Counted from the stretch's first letter, positions 1 to 11,618 are shown. The stretch is DNA of 64,000 nt from Spirodela intermedia (GCA_902729315.2 LR746265.1:875501-939500); one strand, 5' to 3'. Notes: generated by a model not told the origin, from the letters alone. Numbers and translations are program-made.

Positions 1-1841
1 TGTACTAATCGTCTCACCCACTTAATTGCGTACGGGAATTCTCGAGTATCCTCGTGAAATTGTAGCTTGTAGCATAGTGTAATGAAGGTCAGCCGTCTAA
101 TCGAGTGTAGGTTACTTTCCAGTATTTAAATAAGTGGAGGAGGGTATCAAAGTATGATTTTGACACTGAATAAGATTGTTCTTTGACGTCCAAATCAATG
201 ATTTCAGAATCAAAAAGTTTGGTAAGCAGTTATCCTTGTTTATGAACTTGCTCCTTTTTTTGGGTACACATCTGTTGCCCTTCCCAGATGTAATAGTTCC
301 ATCGTCAGAATGACCCTCGGATATTACAGGTTGTAATTTTTCAGGCGGGATTCCACACGTAGATGCAAGAATAAAATATGTCTAGACGGAAGGCATCAGT
401 AATGGACTGGTCTTAGAGTCGATTCTCTGATCTTGAGGTAGATGGCCGGTTTGTTGAGTATTCTGAAAATTGGTTGACTAAAGTTCATTGCCTCTTTGTT
501 AAGGCTTTATTTTCCAAGGATGAAAAGATTTTCATTCTGGTGAAACAATGTAAGAATGTTTAGAGGATCTAGCGGAAGTTTTTCTCTCATGAGAAGGGAT
601 ATCTCTATGAAGCGGCGATCTGGTATGACCTCTTTTTTCAGGGAGGAGCGAGGATCATACTGTTTTTTACACCAGCAAAGAGAAGGGATTCATGGTTCTG
701 TTGGGAGTATTTCCGATGTTAGAGTACATTAAGAGTATTTCCGTTATTCTCACAGGTACTAATTCATTGGATCTATTTCATGCAGAAACTAGATCAAGGG
801 ATCAACTCTGAGTTGAAAATCTTGAACCACATGGGATAGCATGAGCCACATTTTATTTATTTTCGTCCTTTTGTTAGTATTGGGTACTCATTGTCCCCAG
901 CAATTCTGTTCATTTATTCTTTTCAGTGTTTACTAGTTTACAGAAGTTCTGCTTCGTTCTCCCTCCCCATGACTTCAAATTAATGAATGTGACACTGTTG
1001 GTAGCATATTCATGGCAAGGACCTTTCCTTGAGGTGCTCAAAACATAGATAGGGCATCCATGACCATCCCTCTCCATGCTCCTTTGAACATGCAACCTCC
1101 ATTTCTTGGAGGTGGGGCTATCGAAATCACATAAAAAATGTGCCATTGATATTCGTCGTTTATCTTGGGAAGATTTTTTTTCCATTGAGCTGCAATTCTA
1201 TAATCTTGATTTCTAGCTGCTATCTTCAAGTTTAGTAGATCTTCCCTGACCCAGGTAGCCTCTTTATCTCCTACCGTGCCGTGCAGGCTGACATGATGGT
1301 AGAAGTAGCCTGCTTATCTTCTGTGAACTAAATCCCATATTAGACAAAGGCCACGCCTAGAATTATTTGCGGTGATCTTGGAGTTTCATAGTTTAGAGAA
1401 CCCCCACTGATGGGACATTCATGGGGGAGTACTGTGTTTTCCTCTCGTGCCCCACATAGCTGCCACGCTTTCTACTAAGAATATTTCATACAGTATACTC
1501 TGAAAATAAATTGCAGATAAAACTGTCGATATTTTCTTAAAGTCAACGCCTTTATAACGGAGTACTTTTCCTTAATATCTGGCAAGAAATCGTTTCAGTA
1601 ATATTTGGCACCATTTTTTATATTTTTCCGGTGGACGAATTATATTGCAGAAACAGAGGTGAGGAACTACACCTGTCACATGCTAGATTTTACAGCCGTT
1701 AAATCTTTCTCTTAGGATAGTTGGTGGACTAATGCTATTTTGCGTTGCCTCAGAGATGAATCTTTCCGCTTGTTCTTTTAGGAAACCATTTTTATTTTCT
1801 GGTCGAGGCCTCTTGTGATCCGAATTTCTTTTCTTCTTCAG
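1..1841. other. Non-coding stretch upstream of the LPA1 exons
   Basis: No reading frame here resembles a known protein. The stretch is AT-rich and ends in a pyrimidine-rich acceptor (ttcttcttcag, ending at 1841) that joins straight onto the LPA1 reading frame, so at least its right part is probably an LPA1 intron. The N-terminal TPR region expected for LPA1 was not found and presumably lies before the window. I see no RNA gene or repeat. Confidence 0.5.
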
Positions 1842-3068
1842 CTCCACAGCCAGGATACGGAGCGAAGTTCTTTCTCCATTCCGGTCTGTGCGCATGTTCT
1901 TCTATGTTGCCTTCATTGCGAGTGGCTCACTAGGGGGGCTAATAGCCCTCACCCAACTGACCGCTGCCCTGGCTAATTCATCAAGAGCAGCCCAAGTCCC
2001 CGACATCTTGTATGGTCTCGGTATTGACTTTGGAGCAGTTGCCATATTTGCGTTTCTTTATTCAAGAGAGAGAAACGCCAAAAACGCCCAGTTGGCCAGG
2101 CTGTCGAGAGAAGAAAGCCTCTCGAATCTCAGACTACGAGTTGATGAGGAGAGAGTCATTGCTGTCAGTGCCTTGAGAGGGCTCGCCAGGCTCGTCATCA
2201 TCTCCGGCCCTGCCAGCTTCATATCCGAGGCCTTCCAGAGCAGCATCCCTTTCTCTGAAGCGCTTCTTGACAGAGGGGTTCTGGTTGTCCCCATTGCCAC
2301 TGATGGAAACCCACCCGCCATTAGTTTTGAGGAGAGCAGTGAGGAGGATCCAGCTCTTGTCCGGAGGAGGAGGAGACTCTGGCAGTTGACTCCTCTCTAC
2401 TCCTCCGAGTGGTCAAAGTAAGATCACATATCCACGAGAGTTTTTCCTAAGTTGACGCTTCTCATTATTAGTCTGATCCTAGCATGGGACGGTGCACTGC
2501 AGGTGGCTAGATGAACAGAAAAAAATGGCTAATGTCGCCGTTGACTCCCCAGTGTGAGTATTTCTGGCCTTGGTTCTTTTAATACAGTATCTTATTGTGG
2601 TATTTATAAATTTTTGACCTGGGCATTTTTTGGAACGATTTAAAAATAACGTTGGGTAAATATTTTCTTGCTTGCAGAGCACTCTCAAATGTTGTGTTTT
2701 AAAAGTCAACTCTTGCGCGTTGACTTTGGTTGACTTCATTAAATATTAATGTCTCCACATGCATCTATTGTATCTTATTTATCGGGTATTTTCACGTCTA
2801 AAATTATTTTGAAACACCAGAAAAAGGCGATGGACTGGTGCGAATATTAATTTACATAATCTTCTTCCATGAGCTAGCTTAGGCGACCATTTGCTCATTT
2901 ATCTGAGAAACCTGTTCTTCACGCTGAAGGTATCTCTCCCTGCGGATGGACGGTCGTGTCCGGGGCAGCGGGGTCGGCAGCCCTCCCTGGAATGCTTTCG
3001 TTGCCCAGCTGCCCCCCGTCAAGGGGATCTGGTCAGGCCTTCTCGATGGCATGGACGGAAGAGTCTGA
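1842..3068 (+). CDS. LPA1: LOW PSII ACCUMULATION 1 (LPA1/REP27 family), C-terminal exons, 5' partial
   Basis: LPA1 is a thylakoid membrane protein that helps assemble photosystem II around the D1 subunit. Three exons are visible: 1842-2417, 2503-2553 and 2930-3068. They join in phase through GTAAG and GTGAGT donors and give about 254 residues ending at TGA 3066-3068. The reading shows two membrane segments (starting FFYVAFIASGSLGG and ILYGLGIDFGAVAI), then the conserved Rep27/DUF3493 C-terminus with VSALRGLARLVI, a short WLDEQKKMANV exon, and a last exon with PPWNAFVAQLPPVKG and GLLDGMDGRV. The second intron (2554-2929) carries three TTGAC cores near 2705-2735. The N-terminal TPR part is missing because the window starts inside the gene. 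Identity rests on recalled family sequence, with no search run. Confidence 0.8.
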
Positions 3069-3320
3069 CTCCACCCTTGTTGCCTCGCAAGGTCAACTCC
3101 TCCCTTATATTCCATCTCCTCGGTGCATATTTTTTCCCCCCCTTTATATAATGGATTTTCTCTATTTTCCTTCAGTATTGGATTTCTCATCGTATAATCA
3201 CATGAAAAAAATAATAATGGCGCTTTATTTTTCCATATATTTCCGCTCTTTCCGCCGACAAAGATAGCCATAATGATCTAGTTATGAGAAGGAACCGATG
3301 AATTTCCTCTGGAATCAATC

Positions 3321-4047
3321 GTTGACTGATTCACGCAAGATGGGTTTATCCGAAAGTCAAAGCCACCGTCAGTTTACAATCATGAGTCGGTATCACCGTG
3401 TCGGTCCCCCAGTGCGCGCGTTGACTACCGACAACCACGCGCGGAGGATGACGAGCTCCCTCTTTTCGTGGGCCCCCATTGCCGTCGATTTTGACCGGGC
3501 TTCCTCCCAGCCGACCGCGTCGTAGATTAAAGAAGAGGAACGGTCCTCCTCCGAGGGTATTGTTGACATTTCTGGTACGTAGCGATCGTCAACGGGACGA
3601 CCCCTGTAGGATGTGGCAACCTTTCCGAGGCTTAGCTGATTAGAGAGATGAAGAGTACACAACGACCTCTCTCCTTCGGTCAACGTGGATTTGACCATCT
3701 CCCTAAAATGAGCTATCCCCAGCCGTACGACGGGTTACTTCAAGATGTCTGACCGAGTCTCCCCTTTGAAGGGTATTACCGTCCTTTACACATCGCCCAA
3801 GTCGTCACGAAGAAGACGAGCCGCACCAGGAAGTATATATATATATATATATATATAAATCTCCACAAGTAACTGATATCGCCCAGCTGGGGGGTGGGTG
3901 ACGTCGGCAGATGATGATGAGTTGGACCAATCACGTTCCGAAACCGGGTTGACAAATGACGGCGGCGACGTTTACGTGTAAGATTTTTTCTTAAGAATAA
4001 TATTTTTAGAATAATAACGACGAAGAGGCAGGGATTTGGAGGGTCAA
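3321..4047. promoter_or_regulatory. W-box cluster upstream of the MCTP gene
   Basis: Ten TTGAC cores, counting both strands, lie in about 730 bp: near 3322, 3355, 3421, 3491, 3563, 3588, 3680, 3691, 3949 and 4043. Seven of them match the fuller W-box TTGAC[C/T]. WRKY transcription factors bind this motif. About one or two cores would be expected by chance in this length. Location upstream of the MCTP leader suggests regulation of that gene; function is inferred. Confidence 0.5.
3834..3857. repeat. (TA)n microsatellite
   Basis: An uninterrupted run of alternating T and A in the upstream region of the MCTP gene. It lies roughly 300 bp before the pyrimidine-rich presumed start region, so it is too far upstream to serve as that promoter's TATA box. 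Confidence 0.85.
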
Positions 4048-4139
4048 GACGCTGATGGGGACTTGCAATGGGCCCCACCTTTGATGTTCAGTGCCGTCTA
4101 TCTCTTTCTTGCCGCGAACCCTTCTCCCGTTGGAAGTAC

Positions 4140-5171
4140 GAAAAGCTCTCTCTCTCTCTCTTCTCTCTCTGTTCTTGCTCTGTTCTCTGTGTTCTTCTCT
4201 CTTCTCCCTCTGGCAATCCCGAATTGAGCGGATTTACCTCGGAGGCACCAGCATCAGGAGTCGAGGGAGTCGTTGCCGTTGGATCATCGCCTCCTGGGGT
4301 TCGATTCGTAGCAGAGAGGGTCGGGGGATATCGAGGAGCTATCTGGCCAGGGACAAGGTGAGGGGGCGGCTTGTTCTATCTCGATCCAACCCCTTTCTCG
4401 CTCTTCCGGCCTGTGCAGGATGGAGGTCCAGTTCGGGGACGATCCAGAGAGCATCACTGCTCCGTCGTCTCCGTTTGCCGTCGTGTATTTTCGAGATTAT
4501 CTGATCGGCTGGAGAATATCCAGAGGCGTACATTTCTCCCTCCCTCCGCGGCATGTTAGCCCCTTCATCAACTCGGCCTTCCGGCTTTCCAGCTCTCGAG
4601 CGGCCTGCGTCGTCCTCTTTGGAGAGCCGATTAAGCCTCTGTCGTTTCCTCCTCTCGATTTGAATGTTCCTTCCTTCCTTGTACGGCCGTTTCTTTCTTT
4701 CTTTCTTTCGTTATTTCTATAAATAAAAACCACGGTCGAAACCTATGCTTGGTTTCACTACCGATTTTCAACGATTCTCGTTTTCCGGCGCATGCTTCCC
4801 TCTCAATTTGCTCTTCAGGCGTTGAATCATTCTCTGTGATGCGTATATTCGCCGACTGTTAGGCCCAGACTGTGGGAATTGTGTTAGATTCCAGAACTAT
4901 TGAAGCTCAAAATATGGTAGGCTTTCTGAGTTTTTGTTACTATCGGAGCAGAACATATGGTATCGTTTTTTTTCTTCCGAGCTTCAATTCTGCGGGTCTC
5001 TTCCTCTGTTCTACGCGTTCTGTGATTACGATCGTGAACGAAAATGGAGATAAATCTGTGGGGATTGTTCTTGGGTATTTTATCCATCGATTTGACTGTC
5101 CCACGCTGTTCTCGTCCGCAGGAGGAGAAGCGAGCTCTGAGGAGATCGAAGAAGAAGAAGAAGAAGAAGAG
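4140..5171 (+). other. Probable transcribed leader of the MCTP gene, with introns
   Basis: The stretch starts with a dense CT tract (4143-4210), like the pyrimidine patch found near plant transcription starts. It contains plausible splice sites (AAG/GTGAGG near 4355; acceptor tccgcag just before GAGGAGAAGC near 5120). An open frame continues upstream of the chosen ATG without similarity to C2 proteins. I read it as a 5' leader containing intron sequence; transcript ends are not visible. Confidence 0.45.
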
Positions 5172-8100
5172 ATGAGCACCCTCAAAGTGGGGGTGGAGGT
5201 TGGGGGGGCTCAGAACCTCATGGCCAAGGAAGGGCAGGGCTCCTCGAGCTCCTTCGTGGAGCTCCAGTTCGCCGGCCAAAAGCTCCGCACCTCGACCAAG
5301 GAGAAGGACCTCAATCCCGTGTGGGACGAACGCTTCTACTTCAACGTGCCGGACCCCGACCTGCTCCCTCATCTTGCCCTAGAAGCCTGCGTCTACAGCG
5401 CCTCCGGCAGCAGCAACCCTTCCTCCAAGTCCTTCCTCGGAAAGGTGCGCCTCGCCGGAACCTCCTTCGTCCCCTACTCCGACGCGGTGCTCTTGCAGTG
5501 CCCTCTCGAGAAGCGCGGCATCTTCTCCCGCGTCAGAGGGGAGCTCGGCCTCAAGGTCTACGTCACGGACGACCCCTCGATCCAGCCGTCCAACCCTCTG
5601 CCGACGATCGACCCCTTCGCCAACCCTCCGCCGTCTCCGATCTTCCGAGCTCAGGCGCCGCCTGCAAGTCCCCACGCGGGCGTGTCCGCGGAGAAGAAGG
5701 GGACCAGGTCGAGGCACTCGTTCCATCACCTCCCCAAGGGGAAGCGCTCGCCGCCGGCGGCGAAGTCGACGGCGAATGAGATGAGGGCGGAGCCGTCCGC
5801 GACGGCGAGGGTCTTTGCGGCGGTACCTTCGTCGTCGTCGGCGGCGGCGGTGAAGCAGGGTTTCAAAGCGACGGCGAAGACCTACGCCGGCGTTGGGGGG
5901 CAGACCTTTAAACCGCCCATGGGGAACACCAAAAAGAGGACGGGTGGTGGCTACGACCTCGTGGAACAGATGCGGTACCTCTTCGTTCGAGTGGTGAAGG
6001 GCCGGGACCTGGCAGCCATGGAGCTCGCCGGCACCGTCGATCCTTACGTGGAGGTGAGGCTGGGGAACTACAGGGGGCGAACGAGGACCTTCGAGAAGAA
6101 CCAGAACCCGGAGTGGAATCAGGTCTTCGCCTTCGCCGGAGACAAGTTGCAGGCCTCCGAGCTGGAGGTGGTCGTCAAGGACAAGTCTCTGCTCAGGGAC
6201 GACCATCTGGGGATGGTCCGCATCGACCTCAACGGGGTGCCGGACCGCGTGCCCCCTGACAGCCCCCTCGCCCCGGAGTGGTACCGGCTGGAGAACAAGA
6301 AGGGGGAGAAGCTCATGAGCGAGCTCATGCTGGCCGTCTGGCTCGGCTCGCAGGCGGACGAGACCTTCCCCGATGCCGTGCTCTCAGACGAGACGGTGAT
6401 CTCGGAGGAGAGCGCCGCCAGTTCTCAGTTGCGGGGCAAGGTCTACCACGCGCCTCGGCTCTGGTACGTCCGGGTCAAGATCATCGAAGCCCAGGACATC
6501 GTGCCGCTGGGGGACGAGAGCAAGCCGGCGGAGGTGAGAGTCAGCGCCCAGGTGGGGAGACAGATCCACAACACCAAGCTCGTCCAGACCCGAAACATGG
6601 CGGCCATCTGGGGCGATGAATTCATGTTCGTCGTCGCCGAGCCCTTCGAGGAGCACCTGGTCCTCACGTTGCAGGAGAAGGTCGGGGGCTCTAAGAACGA
6701 GGACAGAGGGACCCTCCCCGTCCATCTGGCGAACCTGGAGAAGCGCGCTGACGACCGCCCCGTGCTGCCGATCTGGCGCGTCCTCGAGAAGCCCGGCCTC
6801 ATCGACGTCGACCAGCTGAAGAAGAACAAGTTCGCCACCCGGCTCCACATCATTGCCCACCTCGACGGGGGCTACCACGTCTTCGACGAGCCGATCCAGT
6901 TCAGCAGCGACCTCCGGCCCACGGCGAGGCAGCTCTGGAAGGGGGCGCTCGGGCTGCTGGAGATCGGCATACGCCACGCCGTGGAGCTCTCCCCGATCAA
7001 GAACCACGAGGGGAAGGGCTCCTGCGACGCCTACTGCGTGGCCAAGTACGGCAACAAGTGGGTGCGCACCCGGACGGTACCGAACAGCCTGCAACCGATG
7101 TTCAACGAGCAGTACACCTGGGAGGTGTACGAGCCGGCCACAGTCCTCACGGTGGCGGTCTTCGACAACAGCCAGGTCCAGGTCGATGAGAAGGGCTCCG
7201 CCGCCAGGGACACGCCCATGGGCAAGGTGCGGATCCGGCTGTCCACTCTGGAGGCCGGGCGCGTGTACACTAGCCTGTATCCCCTCCTGGCGCTGCGCAA
7301 CTCCGGCGTCAAGAAGATGGGCGAGCTCCAACTGGCCGTGCGGTTCTCCTCCATGTCGACGATGAACCTGATTTCCATGTACTTCAAGCCGCTTTATCCG
7401 AAGATGCACTACACGCGACCGCTGCCGATTCAGGACCAGCAGAGGCTGCGGAGCAGGGCGGTAGAGGTCGTGGTAGCGCGTCTGGGCCGGATGGAACCCC
7501 CGCTGAGGAAGGAGGTGATCGAGTACGTCTCCGAGGTGAGCTCCGACGCGTGGAGCATGCGGAAGGGAAGGGCGAACTTCTTCAGGTTCATGGCGCTGTT
7601 CTCCGGGGCGGTGGCGATGTGGAATTGGTTCGGCGAAGTGTGCCGGTGGAAGAACCCTTCGACGACTGTCCTCGTTCACGTGCTGTTTTTCGTTCTGTTG
7701 GGCTTCCCGGAGCTCATCCTCCCTACCGCGTTCCTGTACATGTTCACCACGGGCCTGTGGAACTACTTCCACCGCCCCACCCAAGCGCCACGTATGGACA
7801 TGAAGCTCTCCCGGGCCGACGACACCAGCCCCGACGATCTGGACGAGGAGCTCGACACCTTCCCCAGCAGCCGCGCCGCCGACCTCATCCGCCACCGGTA
7901 CGATCGCCTGAGGCACGTTGCTGCCCAAGCGGTGACGATAGCCGGCGATATCGCCACCAAGGGGGAACGGCTCCAGACGCTGCTCAGCTGGAGGGACCCC
8001 CGCGCCACCTTCATCTTCTGGGTCTTCTGCCTCGTCGCCGCCCTGTTCCTCTATGTGGTTCCCTTCAAGGTCGTCTGCTGTGTCTTCGGCTTCTACGTGA

Positions 8101-8189
8101 TGAGGCACCCCAAGTTCAGGACGAAGCTCCCGATGGAGCCTGCCAACTTCTTCAGGCGACTGCCCGCCAGAATAGACAGCTTACTGTAG
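5172..8189 (+). CDS. Multiple C2 domain and transmembrane region protein (MCTP, QUIRKY-like)
   Basis: MCTPs are ER-plasma membrane tethers concentrated at plasmodesmata; QUIRKY members act in cell-to-cell signalling with receptor kinases. The single coding exon gives 1005 residues from ATG 5172, which starts an N-terminal C2 domain (MSTLKVGVEVGGAQNL, residues 1-130). A Pro/Ser/Ala-rich linker follows (about 130-265), then three more C2 domains starting near residues 268 (MRYLFVRVVKGRDL), 430 (LWYVRVKIIEAQDI) and 592 (LGLLEIGIRHAVEL). The C-terminal PRT_C region (745-1005) has hydrophobic segments near 830-865 and 945-980. Four C2 domains plus the long linker point to the QKY-type clade. The frame is open further upstream, but that part has no C2 similarity. 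Codons are strongly GC-biased, so long opposite-strand frames here are shadows. Confidence 0.93.
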   Translation: MSTLKVGVEVGGAQNLMAKEGQGSSSSFVELQFAGQKLRTSTKEKDLNPVWDERFYFNVPDPDLLPHLALEACVYSASGSSNPSSKSFLGKVRLAGTSFVPYSDAVLLQCPLEKRGIFSRVRGELGLKVYVTDDPSIQPSNPLPTIDPFANPPPSPIFRAQAPPASPHAGVSAEKKGTRSRHSFHHLPKGKRSPPAAKSTANEMRAEPSATARVFAAVPSSSSAAAVKQGFKATAKTYAGVGGQTFKPPMGNTKKRTGGGYDLVEQMRYLFVRVVKGRDLAAMELAGTVDPYVEVRLGNYRGRTRTFEKNQNPEWNQVFAFAGDKLQASELEVVVKDKSLLRDDHLGMVRIDLNGVPDRVPPDSPLAPEWYRLENKKGEKLMSELMLAVWLGSQADETFPDAVLSDETVISEESAASSQLRGKVYHAPRLWYVRVKIIEAQDIVPLGDESKPAEVRVSAQVGRQIHNTKLVQTRNMAAIWGDEFMFVVAEPFEEHLVLTLQEKVGGSKNEDRGTLPVHLANLEKRADDRPVLPIWRVLEKPGLIDVDQLKKNKFATRLHIIAHLDGGYHVFDEPIQFSSDLRPTARQLWKGALGLLEIGIRHAVELSPIKNHEGKGSCDAYCVAKYGNKWVRTRTVPNSLQPMFNEQYTWEVYEPATVLTVAVFDNSQVQVDEKGSAARDTPMGKVRIRLSTLEAGRVYTSLYPLLALRNSGVKKMGELQLAVRFSSMSTMNLISMYFKPLYPKMHYTRPLPIQDQQRLRSRAVEVVVARLGRMEPPLRKEVIEYVSEVSSDAWSMRKGRANFFRFMALFSGAVAMWNWFGEVCRWKNPSTTVLVHVLFFVLLGFPELILPTAFLYMFTTGLWNYFHRPTQAPRMDMKLSRADDTSPDDLDEELDTFPSSRAADLIRHRYDRLRHVAAQAVTIAGDIATKGERLQTLLSWRDPRATFIFWVFCLVAALFLYVVPFKVVCCVFGFYVMRHPKFRTKLPMEPANFFRRLPARIDSLL

Positions 8190-8511
8190 GGTGAGTGGGT
8201 TCTCTCTCCCTCCCTCCACCTCGCTCTTCTCCAGTGGTGTGTGACTCGAGAAGAAGAAGAAGAAGAAGCGGCTAGGGCTCCATTGAGGACGACGATCTGG
8301 GGCCGGTCGGATGAGCCCGTCCGGTGCGGTGTGTTGGGTTTGGGCCTTATAAGCCAGTTTGTAAATGGGCTTTTATTTGGAGACGGGCCCGTGGACTCCT
8401 ACACTGTATCGCGTCTCTTTCCATCCTCTGCCCTCCCTTATCGGTGTTTGCCAAGCACCTGGCGTGCCTATCGTCGCATTTGACGAGTTCAACAGTGCCT
8501 GGCTAGTGATA

Positions 8512-8537
8512 TATATGCATATATATATATATATATA

Positions 8538-8588
<51 letters not shown>
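8512..8588. repeat. Compound (AT)n-(GA)n microsatellite
   Basis: About 27 bp of alternating A/T (8512-8538) is followed by about 47 bp of uninterrupted GA (8542-8588), some 320 bp downstream of the MCTP stop codon. Confidence 0.9.
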
Positions 8589-8594
<6 letters not shown>

Positions 8595-8599
8595 TAGGT

Positions 8600-10200
8600 A
8601 AGCATGCGTGTTTATATTTATTTTAAATTTTGTATAATTTAAAAGTATACCTTAATTGTAGTAATATAAATATATAATATGATATACCATTTTAATAATG
8701 TGATTAATTATAATATTTTAAAACTTATACAGATATAATAAATTAATGGCCACATCAACAGTCAGATCCAATGGAGCACATTTCTGGTGGCTAGATTGAG
8801 CCCCCATATCCACACCACGCCATAAAATTTCTTCTGAATTTCCACCACTTATTTATTGGCGACTTGTAATTTAAAATACATATATGTATATATTTTATGA
8901 CGTCGGATGTCTCGTGAGACCCAAAGAACGAACGGTCAGATTTTCAGTTAGAATCTACTCTCCTTGTAGAGTCAACCTCTGGCCTCCCAAAAACTGGGTA
9001 ATAAAAAAGGAGTAAAAATATTTCATCATCCCTTACATTAACCGGTAAATCAACCAGTACTTAGCTCCGTATCTTGTATTTTATTTAATACACATCGGCA
9101 GTTGACTTTTATTCGTTCCATGACCGATGTTGATCGATAAAGCCTATCCATAACGTCGAGGACAGAAAAAGTCAATGCACGCATATCATCGTCACGTGCA
9201 CTAGAGTTAAGAGGGATTAGCCGATGGGGAGAATAGTTAGGATATATTACTTGTTTATAGGGTTCACACACCCATACCGAACTCAAATGAGGGGGAAAAT
9301 GAAAAATTCGTGGTCAATTATTAGCAACCTCACAAGCAATCTTATCGTGCACCGCCCGTGAGTGCCCTCTTAAATGGTCGGTGCCACGTGTAAAATGACG
9401 TCATCTCCAGTGCCGGATCCCTGGCTCACTTCTCTCGCCGACTAGCTGGCGACCCGGACGGCATCCGCTCACCGAAGGTATCTCAATGGAAACGATCACC
9501 GCCCTTCTTACTGAGTACCTCAGGCAACGGTCGACGTAGCTGGCGCTTGGCAGTTAACAGTATCACTCTGTCCTCCCAAGCAGCCATCTGGACCGTTCCT
9601 CAAGAATCGGACGGCGGAAAAGTAAGCATCGGGGTCGGAGAATCTTGGTGCTGGGGTTCTGTGGTCGTACAGGTCTCCGCGTTTGTCGGTTTGTACTGTC
9701 CAGCGCTGCCAACACCTCAGCAGACGGCCGTAGCGGAAACCATCCCTCGGACCTGGTCCTCTCCGTCACCGTTAAAATATAAAAATTCGATCGCTAACTA
9801 TCTCTTTATGCCCATAATTCATAAGTTACGACAATAATAATAGTATATTAATCACCAATAATAACATTTATTTAATTATGTGAATAAAACGAGGGGATAT
9901 TTTCGTTTAATAGTGTCACGTGGAAGGGTATATTATATAAAAGCCCTTAAATGTGAAGTATCTTATATTCTCAGTCTGTGTTCGATTAACGAGTTACCGG
10001 GAGCAGGGAGCAACCGATTGGGCGGTCCGAAAACGCGGGTGACGGCACTCTTGACGTCGTTTACATTACCGTTACGGACCTGGTTTCGCGCCCGTCAGTT
10101 ACATGGTGCAGACGGTAAGCTCACGGGACACTAATTGTATTCTCACTCGCGGGTGACCTCTGAAGTGCTTGCTCTACGGGGCATCGTCGTCTACGAACTA
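8600..10200. other. Intergenic region between the MCTP and TRM-like genes
   Basis: No convincing coding sequence. The left part is AT-rich. The right part holds the regulatory motifs listed separately (three CACGTG elements and one TGACGTCA). Short open frames lack family resemblance and typical codon use. Confidence 0.5.
9193..9922. promoter_or_regulatory. G-box elements and a CRE-like palindrome upstream of the TRM-like gene
   Basis: CACGTG occurs at 9193-9198, 9385-9390 and 9917-9922. The middle one is six bases from TGACGTCA (9396-9403), a bZIP-type palindrome. G-boxes are bound by bHLH (including PIF) and bZIP factors. The association with the gene starting near 11.6 kb is by position only. 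Confidence 0.4.
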
Positions 10201-11618
10201 GAGAGCGAACGAGGGGGGAGAAGGAGAGGAAGAGAGAGAGAGAGAGAGAGAGAGGGATTTTGCCGTCGGAGCACACCACCGCCATTATCAGTTCCAGCAA
10301 TGTGCCGGCTCTCCAGGGTGGGTGCTAGCAGGTCGGTTGATGGTGTCCTTGGTGGAGCCGGGAGATCTGTGGGGATGGAATCCGGCTGGGGGGGAAGGCG
10401 GAGGGCTTCGGCGTCCCACCGTGGGTGGTGAGATGGGTCTCCGAGATTAAGATCTCGGGCGAGTTCACAAAGTTGGTTCCTTTTGTTGGCGCGTTTTTCC
10501 GGAGTTTTCTCCGTCGTCGGTTTCTATGTCGTGGGAGCTCTTCTCAGTCGATTAGGGTAGGGTGGAGTAGTCTCTTAGGTTCTTTCTCTCCAGCTCTCAG
10601 ATCATTTCATCCGGTGAAATGCACCATGGATTTCCTGATTAGATGCGGCTTCGTTTACTTCTTTCCCCATCACTCGCAGGTTGTTTCACCCAGATGCGTT
10701 ATGCATCTCTCCTTGTCTCTCAATCTGCTCTCCGGGCCTCTTTCATCCTCTAAATGCAGTCCTTCGCCAGATTATTCTTGGGGAAATACGAATCAAAGAC
10801 CGATTTCTCGGTTTTTGATTAATTTTTCTTACGCGTGCAAATAATGCAGACCCTCCAATTGCTTTCAAGGTGCTCCTCGAGGATTACTGGTTTTTTTTTT
10901 TCCTTAGATGTTCGGACGTCGTTTCCCGTTCAGGAATGAAATTCGTATTTCACCATTCGGATAATTCTATTTTTTTCTGGTATTTCCGACCTTCTCTTTC
11001 TGCTGATGCAGGCTTTTCGTCAGTTGCTCCCTTCGATCCTGCTCTACCTTGTTTTTTTTTTTCAGAAATTCCTCTACAGTTTGCACTGTTCATCCCCTGT
11101 CGTATCTCCCGTTCCCTGCTTCCTTGTCGCAGCTTTTCGACATCATGATTCCTTTTTTTCCCCTTTCTTTCCTTCGTCGGCCTCGGTGGGAAGCTCCTCG
11201 ACCCGTCGAGGCCAGTAGCGTCATCTGTTCTTGTACCCAGATGCCGATTATGATCAGGAAGGAGAGTTTTCTTCGTGCCGTTGTTCTCCGGGGGGAGGGG
11301 AGGTGAGGGGACGAAGGAAAAGGCTGGGGAATTAGGGTTAGGTTATTTCTTCTGCATCTGCATTTGAGACCCTAGATGCCCAGAAACGCTTTGCATTGCC
11401 CAAACGAAGCTTCTGATCTGCCCTTCATGGGTTTTTTGCAGGCTGATCGGAGTATCCTGGCTTCAGATCTCCATTATTCCGGCTCAGGGATGGTTTCTCG
11501 GTGACACCGGTGAGGGATCTCTGTCGACTTGTCGTGGCTCGGGAGAAACGGAGGAGAGGTGGGGATGGAGTCTGAGGATCGTCTCTTCCGCTGTTCTCTG
11601 AAACTTTCAGGCGCCGAG
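10200..11618 (+). other. Probable 5' leader of the TRM-like gene
   Basis: This segment lies between the upstream motifs and ATG 11619. It holds a GA tract (about 10228-10253), T-rich intron-like stretches (10890-11160) and a possible acceptor (gggttttttgcag near 11442). No reading frame resembles a protein. I interpret it as leader with at least one intron; the transcription start is not defined by the sequence. Confidence 0.35.

Noticed and set aside
2580-2620. Exon of LPA1 starting after aatacag near 2586
   Set aside because: It matches only two residues (Tyr-Leu) before a stop; the true continuation is the exon at 2930.
3834-3857. (TA)n run as the TATA box of the MCTP gene
   Set aside because: It lies about 300 bp before the pyrimidine patch expected at the start site and is a plain microsatellite.
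6384-8108. Long minus-strand open frame opposite the MCTP gene
   Set aside because: It is a shadow of the GC-rich MCTP codons; its translation is low in complexity and resembles no family.
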